Source: JAFGXT01 sp963677165 (GTDB taxonomy: Bacteria > Verrucomicrobiota > Lentisphaeria > Victivallales > SZUA-371). Taken from it: a stretch of DNA of 64,000 nucleotides. Position numbers and translations under genes: made by a program. Below are positions 44,625-53,200 of this stretch, piece after piece (position 1 is the first letter of the stretch; every line of letters begins with the position of its first letter). The notes under the pieces were generated by a model. The model was not told where the DNA came from and searched no databases. It worked only from the letters and a program-made list of their open reading frames with translations. The DNA lies in contig CAXXSX010000002.1 in assembly GCA_963677165.2 (NCBI GenBank), forward strand, positions 3,038,001 through 3,102,000, in the 5' to 3' direction.

Positions 44625-46070
44625 TTATAGGCTGAACAAAAACGAATCATCATTCAATCCGAGTTTATCTAAAAAGCGTAGATGCGGATAAAATTCGCCA
44701 ATGGAACAGAGGTTGTGGGAGTCGCTGCCCAGAGATATTTTTACGCCTTTTTCGAGGCATATCCGGTAAAAATCGTATTCAGGCTTATAGGTGTGATAGT
44801 TTATTTCAACTGCGGTATTGGTCTCTGCCAGTAAGCTGGCTACTTCCGGGAACATCCATCGTGCCACTGGAATTTCGTTTCTTTGGAAAAGTCGGAACGG
44901 ATGAGCCAGAATATCTACGCCGAAATTCAGCATGGACCGCAACTGGTTCATGAATTCCGCAGTTATTTCCGTGTATTCCATAGGAAGCGGCATAAAATGG
45001 ACCGCACCCAGTTTTACATCGAATCTCTTGATGAATTCAGGTGAGATCGTAGGTTGACCTTTGCCGTCAAATTCGATTTCCAGCCCCTTATAAAAATCAC
45101 AGTCCTGATAATTCAGCATTCTTTTTTGGTAATCCAGAGTTCTGTCGATCATCTCGATTGAGTTTAGTCCGTTCTGGTAATATGAGCCCGCGCGGAAATC
45201 GGCTCGGGACATTGTCAGATGGCCCGCATGTTCCGAGATGGAAAAATTTTCCAGTCCAAAGAGCTTTGCCAGTTCAATGGTCTTATCGATATCCATATTT
45301 TCCGAGCAATAGGCGAAGTGACTGTGAACGTGCCAGTCGATCAGCGTCCGTTTGTCTTCCATCTTTAACTGCTGTTGTTCCACGTGGATTTTACCCTCCG
45401 GTGAAATATCTACGATTAGAAAACCGAAAGGACTTTCGCAAAGAGCGGAAGTGGCTATTGCGGTAAAGCCGTTGCAGGGCAGGGGGGCAAAACCTTTATG
45501 GTAATGTCCGGCGATGGTTGCGGTGACGCCGCTTTCTCGCATGGCGGTAATAATTTTGTCACGGTTGATATAGTTATGCGTACACTCGCAGTCATTCGAT
45601 TCGAATAGCGGAACGTGCTGCAGGGAAATGACCGGACCGAAAAAAGCCATGGCATGTTGACGCATAGTCGCAATGTCTTTATTGCTGCGTGAGGCGTTAA
45701 ACTCCGGTTCTTCTCTATCGTCAGGAAACGGCAGAAAACGTATGCCGTCGATGTCGACAAATTCAGCCGGCCGTTCAAAAATTGTGTAAAATACCTCAGG
45801 ATTAGGATCATGATTGCCGGGAATAACAATTGTAGGAGCCTCTATTTTTTCGATGATCGGCTTAAGTTTTTTTAGAAGTTCCAGAGCGTCGGAATCGTTG
45901 GCGTCATTTACCAGGTCTCCACCGATAAATACCAGGTCCGGTTTAATATATTTATTCAAACGGCGTATAGCGCGGTCAAGAAAGACGTCGGCGTATTTAC
46001 CGATTTTTTGAGGCTTATCTACATTTTCAGTTGATGAAAAATGCAGATCGGAAATTACTGCTGCTTTCAT
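44625..46070 (-). CDS. Metallophosphoesterase-PHP domain fusion
   Basis: 481 aa. N-terminal ~240 residues: calcineurin-like phosphoesterase with VISDLHFSS (Asp, His), FIGGDLVND, PGNHDPN and GHYHKG in order. C-terminal ~235 residues: PHP phosphoesterase with DWHVHSHFAYCSEN, FSISEHAG, LEIEFDGKG, LAHPFR and GSDSHN, all metal ligands. Two unrelated metal hydrolase folds in one chain suggest two steps on one phosphorylated substrate. It lies downstream of the FAD oxidoreductase at 46181 on the same strand. Confidence 0.85.
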   Translation of the reverse strand: MKAAVISDLHFSSTENVDKPQKIGKYADVFLDRAIRRLNKYIKPDLVFIGGDLVNDANDSDALELLKKLKPIIEKIEAPTIVIPGNHDPNPEVFYTIFERPAEFVDIDGIRFLPFPDDREEPEFNASRSNKDIATMRQHAMAFFGPVISLQHVPLFESNDCECTHNYINRDKIITAMRESGVTATIAGHYHKGFAPLPCNGFTAIATSALCESPFGFLIVDISPEGKIHVEQQQLKMEDKRTLIDWHVHSHFAYCSENMDIDKTIELAKLFGLENFSISEHAGHLTMSRADFRAGSYYQNGLNSIEMIDRTLDYQKRMLNYQDCDFYKGLEIEFDGKGQPTISPEFIKRFDVKLGAVHFMPLPMEYTEITAEFMNQLRSMLNFGVDILAHPFRLFQRNEIPVARWMFPEVASLLAETNTAVEINYHTYKPEYDFYRICLEKGVKISLGSDSHNLCSIGEFYPHLRFLDKLGLNDDSFLFSL

Positions 46071-46180
46071 TATTAAAAAGTCCCGCTGTTTTCAAAATTC
46101 ATAATTTGATAAATTTATATGACAGTATGGGATAACGCAAGGATTTTCCTGATCTATTCTTGATTAAACAATACAGAGCA

Positions 46181-47521
46181 CTAGAACAATATGGAGCCGC
46201 CCTCACAAAGTTTTTTGTGTAATAGTTTGTAGTCAAGCTGATTTACCTTGTTATTTGTATCAGCGGCAAGAGAAGCCGCCACTCCGGCAGCCTCTCCGGT
46301 TTGGTTTGTGGTTACCATGACCCGGATGGCTCCGAATGCTCCGGTATCGGCATCTATGCAGCGTCCGGCGAAAATCAGATTGTCAACTCTTTTATTTATC
46401 ATGGAACGGAAGGGAATCTGGTAAAATCTGGGATTTTCCATCTGTTCTTCTCGCCAGCGGCCTCTGGTCTGCTTGCCGTTTGAACAACGTACACTGCTGC
46501 CGTCGAGGTATTTGAATTCAAAACCGCCATTTTCCGGATTATGGACATCTACACGGTATGATCCGTTTGCGATGGTATCCGGAAAACTTTTTCCGGAGAG
46601 GACTTCCATTTCTGTCAGGCAGTGTTGACTTTCAAAGTGTCGGCTTTCCCGTAAACCGAGGGCAGGAGCCAGGGCAGTAAGAGAGAGTTTATACTCTGGA
46701 TAATATTGTTTAATCATATCCATACAGGCACGAACTTGGCGGCGTCCTTCGATTTCGGCGTAGGTTAAAGAATCTCCATCAGTCGCAATGGTTCCGAATA
46801 TATGTGTTCCCGCAAAAAAGCGGGTGTAACTTGAATCCGGAATAACTCCACTCCAACCGGTGTCAGGTTTCAGGTTGAATTCAGCGCCATGTTCTGCGAT
46901 TAGCTGGTTGAGATTGAATTTTACCTCGGGTGGAGTGAACTCTATTTTACAGCACATTGTTGGTGGTTGCGGCTGGACCGACTCCCGGAAGGGAATTCCG
47001 ACATGGGCTGCAATATCGCCATCGCCGGAAGCATCGATAAATACTTTTGCCCGAATAGCCTGACGTCCGGACTTATTCTCGATAATTACTGCGTCAAGGT
47101 GTCCATCATTGCTAATTGCATTGCAGCAATGGGTATTGAGAAATGGTATGATATTGTTGGATATTATTAGTCTATCAAGTTCAATCTTTAGCTCTTCACT
47201 GTTAAAGCGGTAATAATAGCTTGGATTGTTCCTGATGACTTCAACCGCACCACGCTGCCGCAGACTTTCCATTACTTCAACGGTCAGGCCTCCGATAATC
47301 TGTTCCCGTTCCTCGGTATCGTAAATACTATGCCAGATATTCACCATTCCGGCACATGCCATTCCTCCGAAACTGTTCTGTCTTTCAATAATAGCCACTT
47401 TTGCTCCAAGTCGTGCGGCTCTTACTGCCGCGAACACTCCGGTGCAACTGCCGCCGATTATACAGATATCCACATTTTCTTTGATTTTGATTACTCTTTC
47501 CGGTTCAATTAACGTATTCAT
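46181..47521 (-). CDS. FAD-dependent oxidoreductase
   Basis: 446 aa from ATG 47521, preceded by GGAAAG; in-frame starts at 47563 and 47533 are alternatives. The Rossmann loop reads CIIGGSCTGVFAAVRAARLGAK, i.e. GGSCTG rather than the usual GGGxxG. NSFGGMACAGMVNIWHS and VFIDASGDGDIAAHVG follow; LIFAGRCIDADTGAFGAIRVM and GEAAGVAASLA form the C-terminal FAD contacts. An IclR gene lies 65 nt upstream on the same strand, and the phosphoesterase fusion lies 110 nt downstream. Confidence 0.84.
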   Translation of the reverse strand: MNTLIEPERVIKIKENVDICIIGGSCTGVFAAVRAARLGAKVAIIERQNSFGGMACAGMVNIWHSIYDTEEREQIIGGLTVEVMESLRQRGAVEVIRNNPSYYYRFNSEELKIELDRLIISNNIIPFLNTHCCNAISNDGHLDAVIIENKSGRQAIRAKVFIDASGDGDIAAHVGIPFRESVQPQPPTMCCKIEFTPPEVKFNLNQLIAEHGAEFNLKPDTGWSGVIPDSSYTRFFAGTHIFGTIATDGDSLTYAEIEGRRQVRACMDMIKQYYPEYKLSLTALAPALGLRESRHFESQHCLTEMEVLSGKSFPDTIANGSYRVDVHNPENGGFEFKYLDGSSVRCSNGKQTRGRWREEQMENPRFYQIPFRSMINKRVDNLIFAGRCIDADTGAFGAIRVMVTTNQTGEAAGVAASLAADTNNKVNQLDYKLLHKKLCEGGSILF

Positions 47522-47586
47522 GTTTCTTTCCATCTTTGTTGATAACGTTGGAGTGTTGAGCATACAAATGCCGTTTACTGTATAGT

Positions 47587-48342
47587 TTAAAACATCATTT
47601 TAGAAATTTGATTTCCGGTATTTTTTAATAAGGGTTGAACCAGTTGTCTGAAACGGTCATCGATAGACAGGGAAGGGGTACTGATTGCCAGTGTTGCGGC
47701 CAAGTGAGATTCTGTATCAAAGATCCCCACTGCGAAGTTGGTTACGCCCAGATTGAATTCATCATGAGTTGATGCAAAAGCTGTTTTCCTGATTTTCTTT
47801 AATTCTGCTTGCAGCTTTGTGATGTCGCAGTTTGTCGCTGGAGTAAAACGTTTGAGTCCGTTAAAGTCAAGCAGCCGATTTCGTTCAAAATCTGAAAGAT
47901 AGGCCAATACCAGTTTTCCCTGGGCCAACGCGTGCATGGAATCTACTTTATACGTAGATGAATTCAGTGTCTGCCATAATCCGGATTGGGTAATTTGAGC
48001 GAACATATTCAGATTAAGTCCATTTATGATGGAGAAATATACCGCAGACCGATTCAGCTTAAAATGTAGCTCTTCAAGTATACCGAATAACTGTTTTTCA
48101 TCCAGTTTTGCCGTCAGGTTTGTCAGAGGGTTTTCGGAGGACGCAGGAAAATACGCACCGCGAGCTTCCGGTTGCCGGATATATCCTTTTTTGATCAGGG
48201 TATTGAGGATACTCCGCAAGGTATTCGGGTGTTCTCCGGTCATTTCTGATAATCGACTGAGACTGATTCCTTCCCGGGTCTGCTGAATAAGCTCCATGAC
48301 GTCCAGGGCCTTTTCCAGTGATTTAATAATGGTTCCTGACAT
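47587..48342 (-). CDS. IclR-family transcriptional regulator
   Basis: 251 aa. An N-terminal winged helix (KSLEKALDVMELIQQTREGISLSRL, TGEHPNTLRSILNTLIKKGYI) is followed by the GAF-like IclR effector domain (MHALAQGKLVLAYLSDFERN, ASTHDEFNLGVTNFAVGIFD). GGAG precedes the ATG. It has its own promoter and palindromic operator upstream and probably controls itself and the FAD oxidoreductase downstream. Confidence 0.88.
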   Translation of the reverse strand: MSGTIIKSLEKALDVMELIQQTREGISLSRLSEMTGEHPNTLRSILNTLIKKGYIRQPEARGAYFPASSENPLTNLTAKLDEKQLFGILEELHFKLNRSAVYFSIINGLNLNMFAQITQSGLWQTLNSSTYKVDSMHALAQGKLVLAYLSDFERNRLLDFNGLKRFTPATNCDITKLQAELKKIRKTAFASTHDEFNLGVTNFAVGIFDTESHLAATLAISTPSLSIDDRFRQLVQPLLKNTGNQISKMMF

Positions 48343-48354
48343 ATTTTCTCCATT

Positions 48355-48420
48355 AATACTATATTGTAGTATTCTAATTCATTTATATAGTATTATATCG
48401 AGTTCAAAGGTAAAAATCAA
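48355..48420 (-). promoter_or_regulatory. IclR promoter with palindromic operator
   Basis: On the minus strand TTGATT (48415-48420) and TATAAT (48392-48397) are 17 nt apart. Between the start site and the ATG, AATACTA (48355-48361) and TAGTATT (48367-48373) form a palindrome with a 5-nt centre; a half copy (TAGTATTA) overlaps the -10. This suits autoregulation by the IclR protein. Confidence 0.65.
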
Positions 48421-48547
48421 GGACTTTACGAAAAATAACAATAAATTGTTTGGAGTAGTTGGAGGATTTCTTTGATATAATAATGCGGTTGAAATATGAC
48501 TTACGGTAAACTAATGTAACTTTATAACAGGATGGAGTGATATAAAG

Positions 48548-49528
48548 GTGTCGAGTGAATTGATAATTAAATCGTTGCGTACTGAACCGAAACAACTGGA
48601 TCGGTTTGTTGAGTATTATGTCCGGCATTGGAATAATGATGCGATATACCGCGATTGTATGACATCATGTCTGGACTCTCCTTCACCGTTGCCGCAGTGG
48701 TATTTGTTGTTAAATTTGAACAATGAAATAATCGGCGGAGCCGGACTGATCACCAACGATTTCATCAGCCGTATGGACCTCATGCCATGGTTGTGTGCGC
48801 TGTATATTGAGGAACCGTATCGCGGCAATAATTACGGTTCACTGCTGATCGATCATATTTCTCATGAGGCATTTCGGCTTGGTTTTGACAAGTTATATTT
48901 GTGCACTGACCATATGGGCTATTATGAGAAATTTGGCTTTGAGTATATTGGGGACGGTTTCCATCCCCGGGGTGAAAGCTCACGGATATATTGTCTGGAA
49001 CTTTTTTCTCCGTTAATAAGTCTGCGTGAATTCCAGCCGGAAGATTCTTCCGTTATGGAGCTGGCCTTTCAACAGCAGAACTGGTGTAAACCGGCCGGAC
49101 AGTTTCTGCGTTATCACGAAGAAAGCAAACGCGGCGAAATTATTTTTTTAACGGCTTATTATAACAGTGAATTTGCCGGTTATGTGCTTTATCGCCGAAA
49201 ATCATTTTATCCGCCTTTTATCAACGAAGGCATACCGGAGATCGGCGATCTGAACGTGCTGAAAAAATTCCAGCGTCATGGGATCGGCTCTGCTCTCATG
49301 GCGTGGACAGAAAAACGGGCCGTGAATGAAAACCACGATACAATCGGATTGTGCGTAGGACTCATTTCAGATTACGGCAATGCCCAGCGCCTGTATGTAA
49401 AGCGCGGATATCTGCCTGACGGCCGGGGCCTGTCATATAACGAAACGTTCCTGACGCACGGCGAGTCCACTGTTGCGGATGACGACCTTGTTATTGCTAT
49501 GACTAAGAGGCTTATCCATTCACTGTAA
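48548..49528 (+). CDS. Double-domain GNAT acetyltransferase
   Basis: 326 aa from GTG 48548 (GGAG about 11 nt upstream). Two GNAT folds in tandem: residues ~1-155 with LCALYIEEPYRGNNYGSLLI (acetyl-CoA loop R-G-N-N-Y-G) and ~160-325 with GDLNVLKKFQRHGIGSALM (loop R-H-G-I-G). GYYEKFGFEYIGDG and RLYVKRGYLPDGRG are the C-terminal strands of each half. Acceptor unknown. Its stop overlaps the convergent gene at 49520 by 9 nt. Confidence 0.83.
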   Translation: MSSELIIKSLRTEPKQLDRFVEYYVRHWNNDAIYRDCMTSCLDSPSPLPQWYLLLNLNNEIIGGAGLITNDFISRMDLMPWLCALYIEEPYRGNNYGSLLIDHISHEAFRLGFDKLYLCTDHMGYYEKFGFEYIGDGFHPRGESSRIYCLELFSPLISLREFQPEDSSVMELAFQQQNWCKPAGQFLRYHEESKRGEIIFLTAYYNSEFAGYVLYRRKSFYPPFINEGIPEIGDLNVLKKFQRHGIGSALMAWTEKRAVNENHDTIGLCVGLISDYGNAQRLYVKRGYLPDGRGLSYNETFLTHGESTVADDDLVIAMTKRLIHSL

Positions 49529-50035
49529 ATCATTTTTCAGGGATTCAGGAATATCGTATTTTCCGGCAAGATATTCCTCCTGACAACGCATGTGTTCAAG
49601 ATAACACCCATGCGGCAGCATTATCATTTGCCGTAACAGATGAATTGTATTCGCCAACCCGTTGGTCAGCTCATGCATGGATTTCAGGTCGAGATTACGC
49701 ATCCGGAATGAATGGCTCAAAATCAGTATCGAACCGTGTTCTTCCATCAAAACCGTATATATTGCCTCTGTCTGCCACCTGAAATACTTCGCGATACGAC
49801 AAAGATTTTGTATCTCACCCATATATCCGATTACTCTCTTAACCACAATCCATGAATCATCTTCGTCTTCAGTCGGCAGATATTCCATGATTATTTTTAC
49901 CGGGTCTTCATTCTTTTCAATCGTAAAAAAACATTTGAATGATCCTGTTTCTCTCGAAACAAAATTTCTTTCCAGCATCAGATGACTGTGATCCATAAAA
50001 TACTGTGCGATAAACCGGTGTACACTTTGCTGCAT
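49520..50035 (-). CDS. Hypothetical protein
   Basis: 171 aa from ATG 50035, with AGGGGGA seven nt upstream; the longer frame to 50080 is unlikely. Soluble, Met/His-rich, with alternating strands and helices (FKCFFTIEKNEDPVKIIMEYL; WIVVKRVIGYMGEIQNLCRIA; SMHELTNGLANTIHLLRQMI). I do not recognise the family; the strand pattern could be a small sensory or chaperone-like fold, but this is a guess. Convergent 9-nt overlap with the GNAT gene. Confidence 0.6.
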   Translation of the reverse strand: MQQSVHRFIAQYFMDHSHLMLERNFVSRETGSFKCFFTIEKNEDPVKIIMEYLPTEDEDDSWIVVKRVIGYMGEIQNLCRIAKYFRWQTEAIYTVLMEEHGSILILSHSFRMRNLDLKSMHELTNGLANTIHLLRQMIMLPHGCYLEHMRCQEEYLAGKYDIPESLKNDLQ

Positions 50036-50100
50036 GACTCGTTCCCCCTTGTGTTTGATTCTGTTATGTTTATCAGTCAAACGTTATGTGTAGGGAGAGT

Positions 50101-50147
50101 TTTGGCTTTGTCGAGCAGCATTACTGCGAGGCCGACGTTCGGTCGCC
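50101..50147 (-). repeat. Interspersed ~50-bp repeat, copy B
   Basis: Read on the minus strand this gives GGCGACCGAACGTCGGCCTCG, then CAGTAATGCTGCTCGACAAAGCCAAA, closely matching 4099-4149. The differences include paired changes in the GTCG/CGAC arms, so the inverted structure is kept. Confidence 0.6.
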
Positions 50148-50254
50148 GCGACACCACGTCCGGCAAGGTGCAGCGGCCGAGTAATGTCGTTGATTTGGCT
50201 TTTAGACTCGAATCAACGCCATGAGAGCGCCATAAATTGCAAAGCGATTTAATA

Positions 50255-50291
50255 GATAGGGGGCCTTGTATCATTCCTACCCCTATCTTTT
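50255..50291 (+). terminator. Terminator-like hairpin
   Basis: GATAGGGG (50255-50262) pairs with CCCCTATC (50280-50287) and is followed by TTTT. It would end a plus-strand transcript coming from the 50.1-50.25 kb repeat region, hinting that this segment is transcribed. Confidence 0.5.
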
Positions 50292-50575
50292 CCTCATGCT
50301 TCCGTAGCGAAGCTGAGTATGAAGCATTACTCGCCTGCGGATGCTATCCGCCGGGACGAAAAAGGAGCTCTTCTACACTCGACAGGGGCATCGCCAAACG
50401 CCCGAAATGGATGCAGAAAGAGCTCCCGCAAAATATCAATCAGGGAATACAATTCCCTTCTGTCATATAAAGCGAGAGCAACCCTCAACACCGTTCCATT
50501 TCTAAAATTTGGCGAATTTCTGTCGAAACGCCTGCTGAAAAGTTACTATCGATAACTTTATTTCAATTGTAATTT

Positions 50576-50851
50576 TTGTTTTCTAAAAGTTCAGAATCCT
50601 CCGATATTTTGATTCTGAGAACAATATATCATATGGTAATAAATAATGCAGGGTTTGTGGATTCTGCAAGGTGGCTTGAGAATGCTATATTTGTTTTAGC
50701 CCGGAATTCATTATCGGATTATGAGGTTCCTGTTTCCGGCGATTATTATCGTGACATTGTAATCTATACGGTGTTATTGAAGGCGGATATTTCGAATAGC
50801 ATAAAGCCTGGTAATGAGAGACAGGTGTTGCTTGCCGAAATAGAAGTTTAG
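50576..50851 (+). CDS. Possible small hypothetical protein
   Basis: 91 codons from a TTG, or 72 from ATG 50633. Residue composition is protein-like (VDSARWLENAIFVLARNSLS; SGDYYRDIVIYTVLLKADIS), but there is no ribosome-binding site and no family match. It may be a remnant of a larger gene damaged by the adjacent repeat segment. It lies 88 nt upstream of the secreted protein at 50940. Confidence 0.25.
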   Translation: MFSKSSESSDILILRTIYHMVINNAGFVDSARWLENAIFVLARNSLSDYEVPVSGDYYRDIVIYTVLLKADISNSIKPGNERQVLLAEIEV

Positions 50852-50939
50852 AATGTATGATTCAACATTTTTCCTGATTTCATTGAAAAATGTGATAAAC
50901 CGGAATACCTTAGATATAACAACAGTTTTTGAGTGAACT

Positions 50940-51884
50940 ATGAGAAAATTACTTTTCGTTATTTTGACCGGCTTGTTCATGGCGATGAATATTTTTGCCG
51001 TTGAAACGGTTTCCAGAATTACCTGGAAGCGTCTCCGAGATAAAGCGAGAGCTCGATATCTTCAGGATATCAGAACATATAGTAAAGAGGATATGCGTGA
51101 CGCCAATGAGTTGTATAGTACGCTTAAGCGCAGGTGGAGGAATGCGGAAGGGAAAAAAAGCCTGAAGCTGCTTCAGGAATTATATCCCAAAGCGAACAGA
51201 ACCGGTTGTGCTCTTGTTGAAGCCGGTAAGCGTACTACTGGTCAACAGAAATTTGATCTTTTTCAACTAGCGATTGATAATTACAGTGATTGTTTTTATC
51301 CGGATGGTGTTCAGATCGGGCCATATGCTAAATTGCTGCTGGCGAGTGCATATGCTAAAAAAGGAGATTGGGAACAATCAAATCAGTTACTTGATGATAT
51401 TGTCAAACACCATTCGGAGGCAATCAATCATAGTGGAGAATATCTGGCCGCTTTAATTGCAGAGCGCAGGTTCAACGAAACGATTTTAACAGAATCATTT
51501 CAAATATCGTCTGGAAAAGAAAACCATTTCAGCTTAGAGAATCGTTTGATTAAGGTGAGTGGTGTTCTGGAAGAAACTCCTTTTGAGAATAAAAAAGAAC
51601 CGGATTTTTTCACTGCCTATGTTAATACCGAGGTAATCAGGCTTGAAAAGAAAATGGGCGTTATGCTCAGTGTTGCCTGTTATGCCAAAAATAATCGACT
51701 CATTTTTGCTGACTCAACAATGTATAGTGTTTTAGAGAATAAAAAAGGTCAGTATCTTTCTCAGATATTCGGTCTGGTTCCCCGTGACGAATGGGCTAAG
51801 GCCGATCATTATGTGATAACCGTGTTAATAGGCAAACCTGTTGAAGGGTTTGGTATGATGCTGAAACCGGATATGGAGCTGTGA
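50940..51884 (+). CDS. Secreted protein, helical repeat plus paralogous C-terminal domain
   Basis: 314 aa with a signal peptide (KLLFVILTGLFMAMNIFA). Residues ~25-185 are helical and TPR-like (RDANELYSTLKRRWRNAEGK; YAKLLLASAYAKKGDWEQSN). Residues ~190-314 (ESFQISSGKENHFSLENRLI ... LVPRDEWAKADHYVITVLIG) are a beta-rich domain that closely parallels the whole mature sequence of the next gene. Function unknown. Confidence 0.7.
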   Translation: MRKLLFVILTGLFMAMNIFAVETVSRITWKRLRDKARARYLQDIRTYSKEDMRDANELYSTLKRRWRNAEGKKSLKLLQELYPKANRTGCALVEAGKRTTGQQKFDLFQLAIDNYSDCFYPDGVQIGPYAKLLLASAYAKKGDWEQSNQLLDDIVKHHSEAINHSGEYLAALIAERRFNETILTESFQISSGKENHFSLENRLIKVSGVLEETPFENKKEPDFFTAYVNTEVIRLEKKMGVMLSVACYAKNNRLIFADSTMYSVLENKKGQYLSQIFGLVPRDEWAKADHYVITVLIGKPVEGFGMMLKPDMEL

Positions 51885-51885
51885 T

Positions 51886-52368
51886 ATGACAATGTTTAAA
51901 ATATTGCTGGTTCTGGGAATTATTTGTGGGATGGGCTTATATGCGAAAGCAGATAATGATTTTTCTTTTGAAAAGTCGTTTAAGCTGTTATCGCGGGAGC
52001 AGGATAATTTCAGTATGTCCAATAAGAAGGTTAAAATTACCGGTTCAATCGGAAAGCATCCTTTCCAGAAAAATCCTGAAGGTTTTTTCATTCTCTGGTC
52101 TCAGCCGGTTATCGATAATCTTACTTATCATAAGATCAGCGTTACTATGAGTATGACATTTTACGACTCCAAAGGAGTTATGCTGTTCAGTGTATCCCGT
52201 GATGTTGCTTTAATTGGTTCCAAGAAAACTTGTAAACTGAAAAATGTGGCAGCTTTCAGCGGATTGATTCCATTGCCAATCTGGAAAAAAGTAACGAAAT
52301 ATACTATTTCCGTACTGGTATCTAAACCCCGGAAACTAACCTTCTACAAGACAGAACCCGAGTATTAA
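51886..52368 (+). CDS. Secreted paralogue of the preceding protein's C-terminal domain
   Basis: 160 aa, signal peptide FKILLVLGIICGMGLYAKA. The mature part aligns with the C-terminal ~125 residues of the upstream protein: KSFKLLSREQDNFSMSNKKV against ESFQISSGKENHFSLENRLI, then ITGSIGKHPFQKN against VSGVLEETPFENK, and IPLPIWKKVTKYTISVLVSK against VPRDEWAKADHYVITVLIGK. Only 1 nt separates the genes, so they are co-translated. Unknown function, possibly an interacting pair. Confidence 0.7.
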   Translation: MTMFKILLVLGIICGMGLYAKADNDFSFEKSFKLLSREQDNFSMSNKKVKITGSIGKHPFQKNPEGFFILWSQPVIDNLTYHKISVTMSMTFYDSKGVMLFSVSRDVALIGSKKTCKLKNVAAFSGLIPLPIWKKVTKYTISVLVSKPRKLTFYKTEPEY

Positions 52369-52402
52369 CTACAGTTGGTATGTGGGGAATACAATTTATC
52401 CG

Positions 52403-53200
52403 TCAGGGAGTTCTGTTTGATGATCTGAACCGGGAAGGAGAAATACCCCGGCGTAATTTGAATTGCCGGCTGAAACAAAACTCATCGCTATAGCCTAGTA
52501 TGTCCGCGATTCTGGATATGGAATGTTCTGAAAACAACAAAAGGCTCTCAGCTTCCTGAATTCTGGTATTGATGATATAATCATGAGGGGTTGTTCCACA
52601 GTATTTTCGGAAAAGACGGATAAAATGATCGGTTGTGTAGCTGCAGTTGTGTGCCATTTCTGCAGTCTTCCAGCTTTTTCCAGGGTTCAGCGAGATACTT
52701 CGGCAGAGCTCATCTATTTTCCTGAACTGCTCCATTTGCAGACCAGAATAATGGCTCATATCGGATACTTGCAGCTCCAGCATTGCGGTTTTTAGCCAGT
52801 GGGTTGATTCCTGTAGTTTCCCTCGTGTATAATAGTCCAGACAGCGTTTCATGATACTGTACATCAGATTTGGGTCTTCCACATGGTAATGGATTTCCGG
52901 GAACACATTCGTGTGATCTAAGGCATTGCCGTTATCATCTACACAGGTAAACAGAATATACGGTATGATCAGGCAGTTGTTCGGATTGTGTCTGCCATAC
53001 TGGCTTTGTGAATGCCTGAGTAGAAAACAGTCGCCTCTGGACAACTTATAGTTTTTACCGTTGGATGTAAGCAGTCCTTCTCCTTTGTATACAAACCACA
53101 GGTTTAGAATATTGTCTCCGGGTTTATGTTTCCATTCCCAGTCCGGGGCGCAGTGAGCGATGTTACCGCCTTCAATTACAAGTGTATGCTCAATGTTCAA
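52403..53200 (-). CDS. AraC-family transcriptional regulator
   Basis: 265 aa. N-terminal cupin (ILNLWFVYKGEGLLTSNGKN, LSRGDCFLLRHSQSQYGRHN) for ligand sensing; C-terminal helix-turn-helix pair (AEMAHNCSYTTDHFIRLFRK; ISRIADILGYSDEFCFSRQF) ending in ISPSRFR. Divergent from the sugar-isomerase-like gene at 53356 over a 155-nt spacer, which is its likely target. Confidence 0.86.
   Translation of the reverse strand: MNIEHTLVIEGGNIAHCAPDWEWKHKPGDNILNLWFVYKGEGLLTSNGKNYKLSRGDCFLLRHSQSQYGRHNPNNCLIIPYILFTCVDDNGNALDHTNVFPEIHYHVEDPNLMYSIMKRCLDYYTRGKLQESTHWLKTAMLELQVSDMSHYSGLQMEQFRKIDELCRSISLNPGKSWKTAEMAHNCSYTTDHFIRLFRKYCGTTPHDYIINTRIQEAESLLLFSEHSISRIADILGYSDEFCFSRQFKLRRGISPSRFRSSNRTP

Larger units (their letters stand above)
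50036..50575. other. Hairpin-rich noncoding segment
   Basis: 540 nt without a convincing gene. It holds repeat copy B (50101-50147), an imperfect inversion of the same GC-rich motif near 50175-50190, a terminator-like stem at 50255-50287 and further stems: ATGCTTC/GAAGCAT (from about 50297), GCGGAT/ATCCGC (about 50337-50351), GGAGCTCTT with AAGAGCTCC across ~45 nt (about 50364-50425), and AGGGAAT/ATTCCCT (50442-50458). Open frames crossing it follow the stems rather than a protein pattern. It could be a structured RNA or several small repeats side by side. Confidence 0.45.

Noticed and set aside
50077..50274. 65-codon minus-strand frame over repeat copy B
   Set aside because: Most of its length is the interspersed repeat, whose other copy at 4.1 kb is not open in the same way.
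50237..50470. 77-codon open frame in the hairpin-rich segment
   Set aside because: It follows a run of inverted repeats, has no ribosome-binding site, and its sequence reads as translated structure.
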